DNA of 64,000 bases from Paralichthys olivaceus (lineage: Eukaryota; Chordata; Actinopteri; Pleuronectiformes; Paralichthyidae): contig NC_091111.1 in the NCBI RefSeq assembly GCF_024713975.1, positions 18,883,501 through 18,947,500 of the forward strand, written 5' to 3'. Of this stretch, positions 13,301 through 25,769 are shown piece after piece; position 1 is the first letter of the stretch, and every line of letters starts with the position of its first letter. The position numbers and the translations under genes are program-made. The notes beneath the pieces are model-generated. The model saw only the letters and a program-made list of their open reading frames with translations. It made no database searches and had not been told where the DNA came from.

Positions 13301-15393
13301 GGAAGTTAACTGAGGGACGTGACGGGTGTAAATCAGCCGTCGTGCAGGAGACACAGCGAACGACTGACCTGCAGACGAGCGTGACTCAGACTTTTAAACT
13401 CTTGTAACCGGACCTGCTGAGACTGACTCACTGTGGCTGTTTGGTAAAACTCAAATCAACTCTACTAACAAACACTAAACATGACGACTGCGTGTGTTTG
13501 CGATGTATTTATCTGCGCTGTCTATAGGGATGACATCACAGCCCCTTGTAAGTGAAGCCAAAGCCTCTCACTCGCCCCCTAGTGGCTGGTTTCTGTCATT
13601 TAAGGTATAGTTTTGAAGTGTTTACGTTTCCAGTAACTTTGGTTTTAATCGGTTACGTCATGATTGACAGCTGAGACTCACGATGTCTCCAGCACAACAT
13701 GGCAGCTCCCGTATCCAGGACGTTGTGGCTTCATGTCTGGACAAGTGTTGGAGACATGTTGTTAATCTGTATTTACAGTTAATGGTGTAATACGAACACA
13801 CATTGTCACTCGGGGAGGGATAATGCAATAAACGGCAGAGAGGAATAAGAGACTTAATCAGGTTGACGTGAAGATCTTTCACCTTTAAATTTGTTTTCCC
13901 ATCTTTCCTTCTGGAGGAAAATAACAGAATTGAATTCTCCGTCCCTGATGATTCCAGGTTTTTTGTGCATTTATTTGCCAAATCGATTTAAATCAAATCA
14001 ATCCACTATACATCTTCCTTTTGTTTTCTGCACGGACTGATGAGAAGCCATCCTCCTGAGCGGCTTCACAGCGGGGGATGACTCAGGGCTCAGCTAATAG
14101 CTCCCATCAATAATTCAGGCTCTAATCTGTGTCTGGAGAAGCGTCAGAAATGTGTTATATATGGACTCGTCACACTGAGGCACCAGCCAGAGTTATTCCC
14201 TCGGCCTGAGAGCGGGAGAAAGATTTTTCCCTCGGCAGCGCACCACCTCCACGCCGTGCTGACGGAGCAGAAAACTAATGTTTGCAGAAAGTGGAGGAGG
14301 TGAAAGAAAGTTTGCAGGAAAACTGTATTTATTTAAATCTTGCTGGTGCTCAAGTACTGACAAATTAATTAGACGAATTAAATGAACATCTAAGTTTCTT
14401 ACAATCGTCCACAGAGTTTCTCCCACACAGCCACATGTTGTCTCTGTCCTCAAACATCTCTCACTACACTGTTCAAGCTCATTCAACACAAACCAATATA
14501 ATATAAAACATTTAGCTTCACCGATGACTGACTTTGTTTTATTTTGCACTCTTGCACGTGAGGATGAAGTAGACCGCTAACTAGTAAACATGGATGTTAA
14601 TGTGAGCTGCACGATTCAAAGTAAATAAAATTATCTTTGCAAATACATTCAGCATCTTGGTTAGAAGTAAAATTAACACATGATGTGATTACAGGAAAAC
14701 TCAGAACCTGTAAATAAAGCCGAGTAGGAGAAACCCTTGCTCTCCATCCATCTATTAGCTACTTATCCTTTACAGGGTGACAGAGGGTCGGAGCTGACCT
14801 GAGGCGAGAGGTGCGACTTTGTCGAGGCTGAAATGTTTAATATCAGTAAACTAGTGGCTGTGACTGAAGTCAGAAACATTATCGATTGCAACATCAGTGC
14901 GTTTACAACAGACGATTCTCCAGTTCAGGTTCTGTGGACTGAGTCGAGCTTCCCGGTGAATAAACTGGTGAACGGATCTTTATCTTTATTTGCTGCAGCT
15001 CAGCACAAAGTTTCACCACAGGTCAAACAAACAGATTGCAAATTCAATTCATCATTTTCTGATTGAATGTAGAAATGCTCATGGACAGGTGAACGGAAAA
15101 AAGCTTCTTAACTCCGGGAACTGCTCAACCTCTGGATCATATTTCTCAGGATTGTTTTTTCGACTCTCGGTGCGACCGTTCGTCTCCAAATCAAAAATGA
15201 AAGGAAGTAAATTCAGTGGCGATTCAAAGATCGCAGCTCCGACAGTTTGTCGTTCATCACAAGCTCTCGAGATCATCTCATCAGACCTCGATGCATCTTA
15301 CTCAACACTAACCTCCAGAAACGCTTCCCTTCAGATTTGACTAATGGAGCTAAACACAAATTGGCAGATGATTCGCAGGGAGGGTGAGAAAGC

Positions 15394-15467
<74 letters not shown>

Positions 15468-18317
15468 GCTATTCTCTCTGGGGTTTTGTTACCAGAGAAC
15501 ATCTAAACAACTCTGTGCCTTTTCTCCTGTAATCATTTCAATAATGATGTTCGAGGTTTTCCTGATGACTGAGAGGACGTGTTCATGAAAAACCCTGAAC
15601 ACACAATCACAATGACACATTTCTGTCATTACTCTGCATCGCCTGAAAGATAAACTGAAAAAAACCTTCTCTCATTAGAGGAAGCAGCAACAAAACCAAA
15701 CCAAACTGACAACCATGAAAAATCACCTCTTGGTTCTTTTCTTGCACCATCTACCTGCCAAACGAGCCTTGAAGGAAAAACCCAGCAGCCAGCAGTGTGT
15801 ATTCAAATTGGAAATGTCATTATTCCCTTCTGCTGGTCTTTAAACAAGCTCACGGCTTTGACGCGGCGCTCCACTTGTTCTTAAGTGGAACATTTTCGGG
15901 AGCAGAGAGGATGATGGGAAGGGAGCTGTAGGTTTGTTCTCCCTCTGTCAGGAACTGAGGAACAGAACTTCAGGGTTGAGCGGAGCTGAAGATTTCTGTG
16001 TTCCCCCTCAGCTCCGACAACAAACACAGTGACTCTGCTGAGCTTTACAAGATAAATCTGGAAAGGTGAATCATGCAGAGCCGTGACTAACATTTATTTT
16101 CAGTGTCGACCAATTAACCAATAAAACATTCGACAGCAAAAAGATCTCCAGTTTCCAGTGATGTCTTCAGGTCGCTTGTTTCGCCTGATCAACAAAATAT
16201 AACCTGAGAGTAATAAATTTATACTCAAATTTATAATCAAACCATAGAAATAGAGCAAAAATATTCAGTTCTTTCCTGACACCACATCCTTCCACCAAGT
16301 TTGGTGGTAATCTGTCTCATACTTTTAACGCCATCTTGTTCTCAGACAAACAAGCAGACAGGGTGAAAACATAACTTCCTTGGTCAGCTTAAAAATCTGA
16401 GCTATTCATCTGCTTCGTCCTCCAGTGTGAAGTGACAAACCCAGTAACAACAGTAAATCATGATACTTATATTCCACAACAAGTTGTTTGGCAGTAACTG
16501 ATTTGTATCTTCTCTGCTCTCGCTTATAATCAAAGTTCAGTTCACTAAAACTAAAGAAGAGCCGGGTTTTAAAAAACGCCGCAGCCCACAGACTCCAGTA
16601 TCAGATTCAAACTGAGAACATGAAGAAATCTGAGCGTCTGACCTGCAGCCCCTCGATGGCCAGACGCAACATGCTGGGAGTCAGTTTGGACGCCTGCTTG
16701 AAGGTGAAGTTACTCCAGTCGATGATGAGGATGAAGCCGTTGACCTGCAGCTCCGGATCTTCGATCATAGACTCCAGCGACAGCAGGATCGCCCTCAGTA
16801 TGTCCACGAACGTGTATCTGTGGAGCAAACACAGCACAATGACCATGTGCTCTGTGGTAGCATGATGAGCAACCGTCTGTAGGTTCTCACTCCCACAAAA
16901 CACGACAGAATATTTCATTCCTGACTTTTCCAGAATCTGTTGTGAATCCGGACACTTATAACTCATTGGACGTATTATGAAGCAGTTTTAAAATGGAGCC
17001 TCACAAGTCACTGACATGTGCAACACATGATGGTTACACATCTAAAGACTTGCAGAATAACATGGTATCATATCAACATCATGGTTTTTATACTGTCAGG
17101 CTGTAAGTTTACCACTTTTAGATACAGAACTCTGCAGCCAACAGATCTGGAGGGAGGAGGAGAGACTCCGACTGGGCCCCGAGATGTTCAGGACACACAC
17201 CCAGTTCAGATCAGCCGGGTGGACCTGAGAGTGTGAGGTGATTAAAACACCCAATGACGCTCGGATGCAAAGCAAAACTAGTGCAGAAGACGTTCACACC
17301 TCTGGATTTCTAACTTTATCACAGACTTGCACAGCTGGTGAGAGGAGACAGATGAGTCGTGGAGTTTTCTCGTAAACGATGGCCGTGTGGTCGACTCCGT
17401 AAAAACCACCCTCCACCTCGTTATGATGGATTTTAAAACACTGAGTCTCTTCTCTGCTCTCAGCCTCTTTTACTCTTTTTATATCCGATCAGATAAAACG
17501 GTCTCATATCATCCAGAATGCACTTTGTCATGGTTTTCCAATTTTAAATATGTCCCTGGCATCTCCACAGATCCCCCACAATGCAATGAGAGAAGCACTC
17601 TGTTTTTTATCGATTTCTTTTTAAATTATTAATCTTTAACTTGCATTAACTTGTGTTGTGTTGTGTATCCATATCATTATTATTACGGTTACTGGACAAA
17701 CGTCTGTGCAGCTCATACACTGGTACAGAGCTGAATGTTTATATTAATATCGTGATGTTGCAACTTTTAAATTTAAGATCATGTTTAACTCAATAATTCA
17801 GATATTTTAGTGAAAACATGACGTTCAAATAAATGTTAAAGATCTGTCTCACGTGTTATCACAGGTTTTGTTGTTTCATTAGGTTTGTGTTGGTTTAAAC
17901 ATGTTTGAGACTTCTCATGATCCATCACCTGCTCTGGTCCCAGTTGGCTGCGAACAGGACCAGGATTTTTCTGCCGTATCTGTCCAGGTTGGAGAGCACC
18001 CCGGGGAACCCATCCTTCAGGGCCTGCTTGATTCCGGGGTCCGTGGCTTTCAGGTTCTTGAACATGTCCAGGTTCTGCTGCCGGTACTCGAAATACTGAG
18101 CCAGCAGCCGGAACGCCTCGAAGTGGTTGAACTTCCGCGCCCGCAGGAACCTGAGGATGAACGCGTCGTCTGTCCTGAGGAAGCCGATGTCCGGCCGGGT
18201 GATGATCATGTCCCGGACCTCCTGGATGTCCTGGTGCAAAGTCTCCGGGTTCTCCTTCAGCTCCACCTTGGCCTTCTCCAGGGTCTCCGGAGAGAGGCCA
18301 GCCTGCAGGTGAGTCAT
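5726..18317 (-). CDS. clvs2: clavesin-2 (CRAL-TRIO / SEC14 domain protein)
   Basis: Five coding exons on the minus strand, all bounded by AG/GT: 17929-18317, 16643-16817, 6720-6830, 6345-6577, 5726-5819. They join in frame to 1,002 bp (333 aa); human CLVS2 is about 327 aa. The first ATG ([15 protein letters not shown]) is where the family starts. Residues about 1-95 hold the CRAL-TRIO N-terminal helices ([18 protein letters not shown]); the lipid-binding SEC14 fold follows ([44 protein letters not shown]). [18 protein letters not shown] and a C-terminus ending MQPLLSLD match clavesin-2 rather than clavesin-1. Clavesins are neuronal proteins that bind PI(3,5)P2 and clathrin on late endosomes/lysosomes; LLSLD fits the clathrin-box pattern. 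The intron between the second and third coding exons is about 9.8 kb. Any non-coding 5' exon was not located. Confidence 0.96.
9135..9415 (+). repeat. dispersed repeat family R, copy in clvs2 intron
   Basis: A 'GTTTGAGCAGAAAAACGCAAAAA' head is followed by 'CAATGAAACTTGG' and a tail 'GCCTCGGTGGATTAATGAGCTCTACTGACCGACATTCTGG'-like stretch. Diverged and internally deleted. Confidence 0.45.
9870..10100 (-). repeat. dispersed repeat family R, reverse copy
   Basis: Family R in reverse orientation: 'AACAAACAAACAAATACATAA' and 'CTCCTTGTTGGAGGTAAAGA' mark the head on the minus strand. 'GATCCGTGAACGATC' and 'TTGAGAAACACAATGTC' fit the body. Confidence 0.45.
10299..10355. repeat. (AC)n microsatellite
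   Basis: About 28 uninterrupted AC units. Several apparent ORFs on both strands are only translations of this array. Confidence 0.97.
10481..10507. repeat. (GGA)n trinucleotide run
   Basis: Eight to nine AGG/GGA units inside a purine-rich stretch. Confidence 0.85.
13500..13740. repeat. MITE-like dispersed repeat (family S)
   Basis: Contains 'AAGTGAAGCCAAAGCCTCT', 'CGCCCCCTAGTGGCTGG' and 'ATTGACAGCTGAGACTCACG', a wording typical of short non-autonomous elements in fish genomes. A related copy seems to lie at 34,730-35,130. No coding content. Confidence 0.4.
15398..15466. repeat. (AC)n microsatellite
   Basis: About 34 uninterrupted AC units, the longest dinucleotide array in the window. Confidence 0.97.
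16280..16385 (-). repeat. dispersed repeat family R, reverse fragment
   Basis: 'CACCACATCCTTCCACCAAG' followed by 'TTTGGTGGTAATCTGTC' and 'CAGACAAACAAGCAGACAGG' is the head of family R in reverse orientation. Confidence 0.5.
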
Positions 18318-18892
18318 CCTCCGCAACAGCTGTCCCTCCGCGGGGGACCACAGCGCACCAGCTTCCAGCGAGACGACACAACCAGCGGCTTCCTCCAGCA
18401 ACAGGGAGAAGAAGTGTGTGCGGTGGTTCTGCTCCCGGATCAGACGCTGACTTCAGATGGAGGCCTGCTGCTCTGTAATCCACCCTGAACTGACACAGAT
18501 GCTGCTGCTGCTGCTATGATGCTCCTGCGATGCATTATCAACATATGGGCCAGCGGCCACTTTTACGCACGGACGCATTTCAATTCCAGTTCAGAGAATT
18601 CAACTTTATCCTGATTTTTTTAGATCATGAATCGGGTCCTGGAGGCTTCAGGCTTCAGTGCATCCAACCTGCTGATGCGAGCGGCCCGAGGCCGACAGAC
18701 AGCCGCTTCCCTCCATGTCAGAGCCTCTCCTCGCGTTCTCGCTCTTCCTGTGGCACAATGACGACGACAGCATCACCGTCTTCCCCGGCGTCGCTCTCGG
18801 CGGCCAGGCAATGCGGCACAACCCTGCAGCACCTGCTATATCACCATCATCATGATTCCTCCGCCTTCACAACGCATCTCCATCCGCCGACT

Positions 18893-18993
18893 GGTCCTGC
18901 TGCTGGTCCTGATGCTGCTGGTCCTGATGCTGCTGCTGCTGGTCCTGGTGCTGCTGCTGGTCCTGATGCTGCTGCTGGTCCTGGTGCCGCTCT
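18893..18993 (+). repeat. CTG/GGTCCTGAT compound minisatellite
   Basis: Irregular tandem repeats of 'CTGCTGGTCCTGATGCTG' with inserted extra CTG units, about 100 bp. It can be read as a Leu-rich or an Ala/Gly/Pro-rich peptide in different frames, which is a repeat artefact and not evidence of a gene. Confidence 0.8.
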
Positions 18994-19317
18994 GTCACAG
19001 ATTTGGTCGTTTGTTTTTCACGCCTCTACATCCCAGTTTTAATCACCACAGCTTCCCAACATCCTCCACAGTCTGGGTGTGACTTCAAATGTTAAAGCCC
19101 CGGAAAAGGGGGGAGGTGGGGTGTCAGCATCACAGGTGCCCCGAGAGGTTTTGTTCCCCTCTTGCCTCCGGTCCCTGGGTTTAGTGAGAGGGGTGGGGTG
19201 CACGCACTGGGGTGGATGATGGAGGGGGGATTACCGTCTCCTCCTCCTCCCGCCGCTGCCGTCTGTTCGGTGGGAGAGTGACTGACAACAAGAGTCTGCG
19301 CTCCGGTCGGTGTATGG

Positions 19318-19465
19318 ACGCCAGCGGCGGGGGGAAGGGATGGATGGATGGAGGAGGGGGTGGAGTAACAAGATGAAAAGGCAACAGATATAAAAAGAAA
19401 AAAAAAGAAAGGGAGAGAGGGCAAGGTGGCAGAGGGATGGAGGGATGGAGGGATGGAGAGGGGCG
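19318..19465 (+). repeat. GATG/GGAG purine-rich tandem repeats
   Basis: Short arrays of GGAT and GGAGGGAT units (for example near 19,340 and 19,434-19,462) in a strongly purine-skewed stretch. Confidence 0.7.
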
Positions 19466-20118
19466 TTAGAGTGGAGGAGGGACAACAGAGGGAGGGATGA
19501 AGGAAGCTGAATTACGCAGAAACATTTAAAGACAATTCATCATTGAAAGTGTGTTATTTTATTATCTGAAGAATAACAACAACAATAATAATAATAATAA
19601 TGTATAACCTGAAGATTTTAAATATTTGATTTATTTTGTTATTCATTACAGGTTCTACCCACATGTATGTTTACACATTTTATTCATGAAATTTGTAAAC
19701 AAAAAAATGAATTAAATATATGAATCCTGATTATTCTTTTACATGTAAATGTATAAATATGAAACAAATTGATTTGTTAAACCTCTGGTTGAGGTTTCTC
19801 TATGTTTAATGGAAAAAATAAAAAATATACTTCAAACTGTATTCTTATATTAAAATTGTAAATGGATGTACACGCATCATTCAAACTTTATTTTTTATTT
19901 TCTCTCTATTTTTTAGTATCATCACTAATATATGTACATATGAATTAACTGGACTGTCCTTTCAGATTCATCAAAAATACAGAAATATCATAAGACTGCT
20001 ATAAATATGAACATTATACGAGAACATTTCAAAATGTGTGAGCGCTCCTATAATAAAGAATATATTAAAAAAGGAACATTGGCTGAACATTCAAATGAGA
20101 TGAATGAATAGTGGGAGG

Positions 20119-20137
20119 ATGGGGGGGGGGGGGGGGG
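20119..20137. repeat. poly-G tract
   Basis: Run of about 18 G, the same class of homopolymer as those near 5,400 and 29,111. Confidence 0.8.
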
Positions 20138-20954
20138 AGGTCTAAAAGCTTTAGGCCATAAACCTGAGGGTGGAGAGATGAAGGGAGGAGTCAGGGTTTT
20201 AGGCCTCAGGCAAAATCAATCCCTTGTTTCTGTCCGTTGGTCAAAGGAGCCGCTGGACGACACGTCATGCAGAGTTTAAATTTCTTTCTGGTTTTCAGAA
20301 AATATTTTCTTCACAGTTTTACACTTAAACATAAACCTTCAATTTCCTCAGGAGGCTGGAGGCGAGGGGGTGGCTGCACCTCCTACTGGTGAGGGGCAGC
20401 AACTGCAAGGCTAAAAAGTTTTCAAAGATCAAATCAAGAAACTCATTTTTATTTTCCAGAATATCAATTTAGAACAAATGTGACGAGAACTGAAAGGATG
20501 GTGGATTTGTTGGGGGGTTTAGTCTAAAACATCTCAGAGGCTCAGTTTGCTGATTGTTCTTTTCTAAAAGTCTCATAAATGTTGTTGGTCATTCAAATGA
20601 ATAGGAATTACATTAGTTTGTATATAGACTTGATTTTACTCAGAGTAAATGGAGGGTGTATAGTTGAACTGATTGATAATGAGTGTGTGTGAGTGGGGGG
20701 TCGAGTGGGGGAGGCTTTAATGTGCTGAATTAATTTCTTTTGTGTCTCATTATCTGAGGTTTTTCTGCGTCTGTGTCAAACAACAACAGAGAAACTTTCT
20801 CCCTCAGCCACAAAATCAAAGCAAGTACAAAAACAAAATGGAGACTGACGCTCAGAAGAGCACATATTCCTGCCAAGGCCCGACACACACATCAGATCAG
20901 ATCAGATTCGTCCCACATACTGCATAATATCACAGCACTTGGGTGGTCTGCTCC

Positions 20955-21115
20955 TGTTTCCCAGATCTGAGCCACAAGACATAGCAGAACTGCATGTAAA
21001 CCAAAGATGGGCCTGAATTTGTCTTGTGCCATTTGGACCATATTCAACACGTGGGCCGCTTCAGTGTCACGTCCAGAGTTCATCTTGTCCAGCACCACGT
21101 TTGCCAAAAGGGCCG
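20955..21115 (+). repeat. GGCC-rich dispersed repeat, copy 1
   Basis: Shares blocks such as 'CAGATCTG', 'GGGCC', 'GCCATTTGGACCATATTCA' and 'GGGCCGCTTCAGTGTCACGTCC' with a second copy at 21,600-21,770 ('GGGGCCATATTCAGCAT', 'GGGGCCACTTTAGCTTCAC'). Function and class unknown. Confidence 0.45.
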
Positions 21116-21599
21116 ACGAGAAGTCCAGAAGTGTTGATCGTTGCCTGGAGTGGCCCACATCCTCACACACGAAGCATCATCATCACCGCGCAGCGTCAAA
21201 CCCTCTGTCGACTGGACTGTGGATAAAGAGCAGGAGGATATGGTGGGAGTGGGGGTGGGGAAAAGGCCAAAGACTGAATTTAGCAAAGTGGGGGTGGAGA
21301 GAGAGTGACAGGGTCCCCGGGGAGACGGGGGTGATAATAATTGTCCTCAGCTCTGATGGGCCGCTGTAGGAGTGAATTAAATGGACTGTGAGCATGCACT
21401 GGAAATTACCTCTGGTTTCCAGAGGCACAGCTGTCATTTTCTGAAGAGCCTCCTTGATTTGGCTTTAGGTCTCCGAGGGCTGAGGCGGAGATTGACAACG
21501 AGTGTGCAGGTGACGCCGAGGCTGAAGCTTTTATATCAAACAAATGTGTCGTTCATTTGTTGGCTTCGTCTTGTTGTGGACTTTTAACGCCCGTTGTGA

Positions 21600-21770
21600 T
21601 TTAGGCCCAGATCTGGTCCATATCACTTCTGGGCCACAAGTAACCATAACAACCCCGAAAGTCAACCTAATGTGCCAAAGGTGACCCAAATCTGTTTTTG
21701 TGTTATTTGGGGCCATATTCAGCATTTACCACAGGGGCCACTTTAGCTTCACATCCATGTTGTTGGGGCC
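21600..21770 (+). repeat. GGCC-rich dispersed repeat, copy 2
   Basis: Diverged partner of the copy at 20,955-21,115, in the same orientation about 650 bp downstream. Confidence 0.45.
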
Positions 21771-22261
21771 GCACTCTGGCCAGAGGTGCAGTGACGTGGT
21801 CAGTGACACCATCTGTGCCCGGTCGTAACCTGAGGTCATCAGTCAAGGACCCGATCGCCACTCCACAGTCCTGCTCCAGGGCCTTTTCTGTTAGAGCCCC
21901 CCCATGTGGGACAAACTCCCTCAGGAGATCCATCTGACAAACTCCTGATAAATCTCTCTTTAAGACATTTGTTTAATAGTTAGTTCTCGAACTGATCTTA
22001 CACACTAATCTTAATCACTTCATAATGTTTCTCTCCGTTTTACTTTTTTCTTGAGGTGTACAGCTTTTACATTTACGCTCAAGATTAAATTAATAAAACT
22101 GACTATTTAAGTTTCTTTGCGTCGCATCAGTCAACAAACAATCAAGACGTTTTCAGACCTGAGCTCTGGAGGAGGATCTGCACCGGAGTAGGTTCGGACA
22201 TGAACAAGCAGCAGGAGATTCTCGCCTCAGACACGTTGCAACAACACAGACATTTTCAGGT

Positions 22262-22350
22262 GAGGGCAGGAGCAGCAGGAGGAGCAGCAGGAGCAGCAGG
22301 AGCAGCAGGAGGAGCAGGAGGAGCTGGAGCAGCAGGAGGAGCAGCAGGAT
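22262..22350 (+). repeat. (GGAGCA)n / (CAG)n compound repeat
   Basis: Tandem GGAGCAGCA units over about 90 bp. On the minus strand this reads as a run of Leu codons and gives a spurious ORF. Confidence 0.9.
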
Positions 22351-23593
22351 AGAACATTTCATTCACATGTTTTCATTTACAGCTCATCCACACAGCAACA
22401 GTTCTCTCAACATGTTTGTTAGAAACGTTGTCACACACCCACTGGAGAATCCTGCTGTGTTCTCACATCGGCTCCTTCGGACATTAGCCGGAGTTTTCCC
22501 CCGGGGGCTGGCGGGAGTAACTCCACAGAAAGTCCAGAGGCTCTCACTCTGAGATTTGCGTTCACACGCACAGCCCCTGCTGGAGAATCTTATAATTGCT
22601 ACATAGACACTACATTCTATCATAAAACACTGCTTTGTTTTTATTAGCTGTGTTAATTCACTTCTCTTTGTCTTTAAGTTTTTGTGTCTTTAAGTTTTTG
22701 TGTCTGCGGCTTCAGACCTTCTTCCTGGTTTGGTCCAAACAGGTTGTAATGGGTGGAGCCTGTTTAAATACAGAGGCCCATTAAATGGACCGGACCAAGT
22801 GCTGCGTCAGTGTGGGGGTGGGTTCGGTTTGTTTGTATGACACTGTCGTTGTTGTCTGTTGTGTTTCTCCTCGTTACAAAAAGTTCTGATCAGCCAGTTG
22901 AAGTGGAGCAGAGTTCTGTTTGGTTTTCCTCTTTTAATGGACCCGGTCATCCACTCAAAAAAAAAACCGAATCTCATCTCTTTATTTCTCTCAGTGGTTC
23001 ATCCTCCTTTTCTAAAAGGCAGCTGTGAATTTATTTGTATAAAATCCAGATTAATCCCGTTTGTGGATGTGAAACGTCACCGGTCTGAGTTTGAACTGAA
23101 GCTTTAAATGAAACAGATCATTGAACACAGACTGACCCAGGATCTGTCAGAGCTGAACACAGAGGCACTGTGGCTCCCTCTGCTGGTCAATCTGTGGTGA
23201 ATGCAACTGGTTTCAACATTTTCCAGAGTTTTAAGAATCTTAAATGTTCTATAATGATCTGAACTCACACTTTATGATTATCTCTCTTATCTTTTAACTG
23301 TTTGTTTGTGCACACAGGTTTTACAGATGTGGCTGGAATGAAATAAATAAACAGCCTGTGATAAAGTAATTAAATAATTGCACAGTTACATATAAACCGT
23401 GATCTATGGGGTAATGTTAATAATAGAATCCCCATTAAATGTACGTTTGCATTAATTAAATTATCATTAAGTGTAAGTGAAATAATAAATTTAAATAGCA
23501 TGTTAAAGAAATGAGACTAAAATCACATTTTGTTGTAAAATGGCAGAACAGCAGGTGGCAGCATTTATACAGTTAATAAACCAAAGTGCAGCT

Positions 23594-23626
23594 AGACAGA
23601 CAGATAGATAGATAGACAGATAGATG

Positions 23627-23676
<50 letters not shown>

Positions 23677-23735
23677 CAGATAGATAGATAGATAGGTAGA
23701 TAGATAGATAGATAGATAGACAGATAGAGAGATAT
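23594..23735 (+). repeat. (GATA)n microsatellite
   Basis: About 140 bp of GATA units with scattered GACA and GATG variants. GATA/GACA arrays are common in vertebrate genomes. Confidence 0.95.
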
Positions 23736-24429
23736 GATATTCCACAGTTTAAAAATCTAGTGTTTTATAATTTAATGACTTAATAATTAAAGTAAATGTC
23801 TCAAACATTTTAAGATGTTTCTGCTGCACATTGGTGCTGGATCAGAACTTGTACACCTCAAATCAGAAATACTTTAAAACTATTTGTAAAACACTGGGAG
23901 TTTTTAGACTTTATGAAAATACAGATTGGCAGAGCCAGAGTCTCTGGTTTCCTGTACACCTCCACCGAGCCCCACACTCAGTTGTATCCAGTGGGGGTCG
24001 GACCACAAGGTCAGCGCGGTGCTGATCAGGTGGAATAAAAAGGGTTGTAACCCCCCATGGCGATCAAAGACACTGGTCCACATGCCACGCCCCGCCACCC
24101 CTCTCCTCCTGTACGGACTCTGTCAGGGCAAACCCACTGACCCTGCAAACAGACTGGAGGAGGAGGGGGGGCTGCAGGGAAGGATGGAAGGACAGACGGA
24201 GGGATGGAGCGATGGATGGGATGGATCGCAGAGAGATTATGAGTCAGCTTAACCTCCCAGGTTCCCCCTCAGAGAATTACTGTGTGTTGCACGTCTCTGC
24301 AACATGAGGATTAAAAAGATTTACAGGAGGTTTGGTGACAGAAGTGTTGTTTCTGGTGATACCTGGTGGTAGTTCTGGAGGAAGTCGGCTGAGACTTTAT
24401 TCTAACTTTATCTAAAAGAAAATAATCTC

Positions 24430-24610
24430 TCATGGATGTTGATGGGAAACGTCAGACAGATTTAGGGGACTGATATTTATGAGTCTGTGCAATTTCTTGC
24501 AAATAAAAATCTGAATCTAGTGAATTGAAATATGGTTTCATAAGGAGCACGTTGGGCCTTTGTGGAGGTTTGAACTCTACTGAACGATGTTCTGGAGTTT
24601 TCATTGTTTG
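24430..24610 (+). repeat. dispersed repeat family R, forward 3' half
   Basis: 'TTTAGGGGACTGATATTTATGAGT', 'TTGGGCCTTTGTGGAGG' and 'TTTGAACTCTACTGAACGATGTTCTGG' are the tail half of family R. It lies head to head with the reverse copy that follows. Confidence 0.55.
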
Positions 24611-24614
24611 TATG

Positions 24615-24880
24615 TTGGTTTGATGAAAGATTACTCAGAAACTACCAAACTGATTTACTTGAAATGCCGTGCAGCGATGGAACATGACCCAAAGAAGATC
24701 CATGAATTAATCTCTGAGAAATTGATGGATCCACACTAACATTTAATGAGTTCTTCCCTGAGCCACACCACATCCTTCCGGCAAGTGTCATGTAAATCTG
24801 TGTGGTAGATTTTGTGTAGTCCCGTTCACAAACAAACAAACGATGATGAAAACTTCAAACTCTTTGGCAGAGGTAATAAC
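24615..24880 (-). repeat. dispersed repeat family R, reverse copy
   Basis: 'AAGATCCATGAATTAATCTC', 'CCACACCACATCCTTCCGGC' and 'ACAAACAAACAAACGATG' then 'TTTGGCAGAGGTAATAAC' give an almost complete copy in reverse, forming an inverted pair with the forward copy at 24,430-24,610. Confidence 0.55.
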
Positions 24881-25289
24881 TTTGTGTAAAACTTAAGAAT
24901 GAGATGAAGAGATAAGTTTGAAGATTGTTGATCGAGAATCTCCAACACAGAATCTGAACGTCCTGGTGACGAACAAGGCAGAAAAGAATCACCGTAAACT
25001 TTCATATTTCACTTCTCCGTCATTGTTTCATCACGTTGTCACACGCAGACGAATCCCACGACGCTTCTATAATGAGACACCTTTTTTTTTCGATTGGTCG
25101 CCATCTTTTGTGCCCATTCACAAATTCATCACGGGCACAATCGCAGCTTTGTGTTCTCGCACAATGGCTTTACTCCAGTGGGAAATGTGGGACTCGTGTT
25201 TCTGGGTGAAATTTTAATTGGACGTGGAGACTCGACTGTGCAGCTGCATGGGACGTCAATAGCTGGCGTCATTCCAGCTCGTTCATACC

Positions 25290-25290
<1 letters not shown>

Positions 25291-25331
<41 letters not shown>
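25291..25331. repeat. (AC)n microsatellite
   Basis: Twenty uninterrupted AC units. Confidence 0.95.
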
Positions 25332-25334
<3 letters not shown>

Positions 25335-25769
25335 GCTCTCTAGCTCCACAGATGGTTGTGAAGTGCATCATCTGTGTTTCCCTCTTCAGGTTTCTGTGGC
25401 GTTTTGTTTGGTTTTGAGTCTAAACCTGTAGATTATTCAAAGTGGTTAAAGTCATTGTGCACAAAATATAAGTGTTGTGTGTCTGTGTGTATGTTGTTGA
25501 GAGAAGCAGGAATATCACCCACAGAAAATGAAAGTACAAGGCCAAGATGTTCTGCTTCTGCTGTACGACAGTGACTGACGGAGCAAATGGTTCAGCTTTT
25601 CTTCAGGTGAAAAAGAAACACAAATTGAACCTTTAATTTCACAGCTATATGTTTGAGAATGAAAAGATCAGACATGTTGTCTCCTATGTTTTTTCAAAAG
25701 TCCGACTTGAGTTATCATTTTAGATGTAAACTAAAAACGACAAGGCCCAACTGTCTCCTAATAAAACAC

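Larger units (their letters stand above)
6831..16642 (-). other. clvs2: large clvs2 intron
   Basis: A 9.8 kb intron between the coding exons ending at 16,643 and starting at 6,830. It contains no protein-like ORF. It holds two long (AC)n arrays, a (GGA)n run, three family R repeat copies and a MITE-like segment near 13,500-13,740. Confidence 0.85.

Noticed and set aside
18318-18401. Longer N-terminus for clvs2 starting at 18,401
   Set aside because: The codon is TTG; the first ATG is MTHLQAG at 18,317, which is the known family start.
17901-18488. 195-codon plus-strand ORF over clvs2
   Set aside because: It is the antisense shadow of the GC-rich first coding exon of clvs2.
21007-21369. 120-codon ORF
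   Set aside because: It overlaps a dispersed GGCC-rich repeat, has antisense ORFs of similar length and no recognisable domain.
22153-22362. Leu-rich ORF resembling a membrane segment
   Set aside because: It is the minus-strand reading of a GGAGCA repeat.
23594-23735. CRISPR-like array
   Set aside because: The regular repeat is a plain GATA microsatellite; there are no spacers, and the genome is a vertebrate's.
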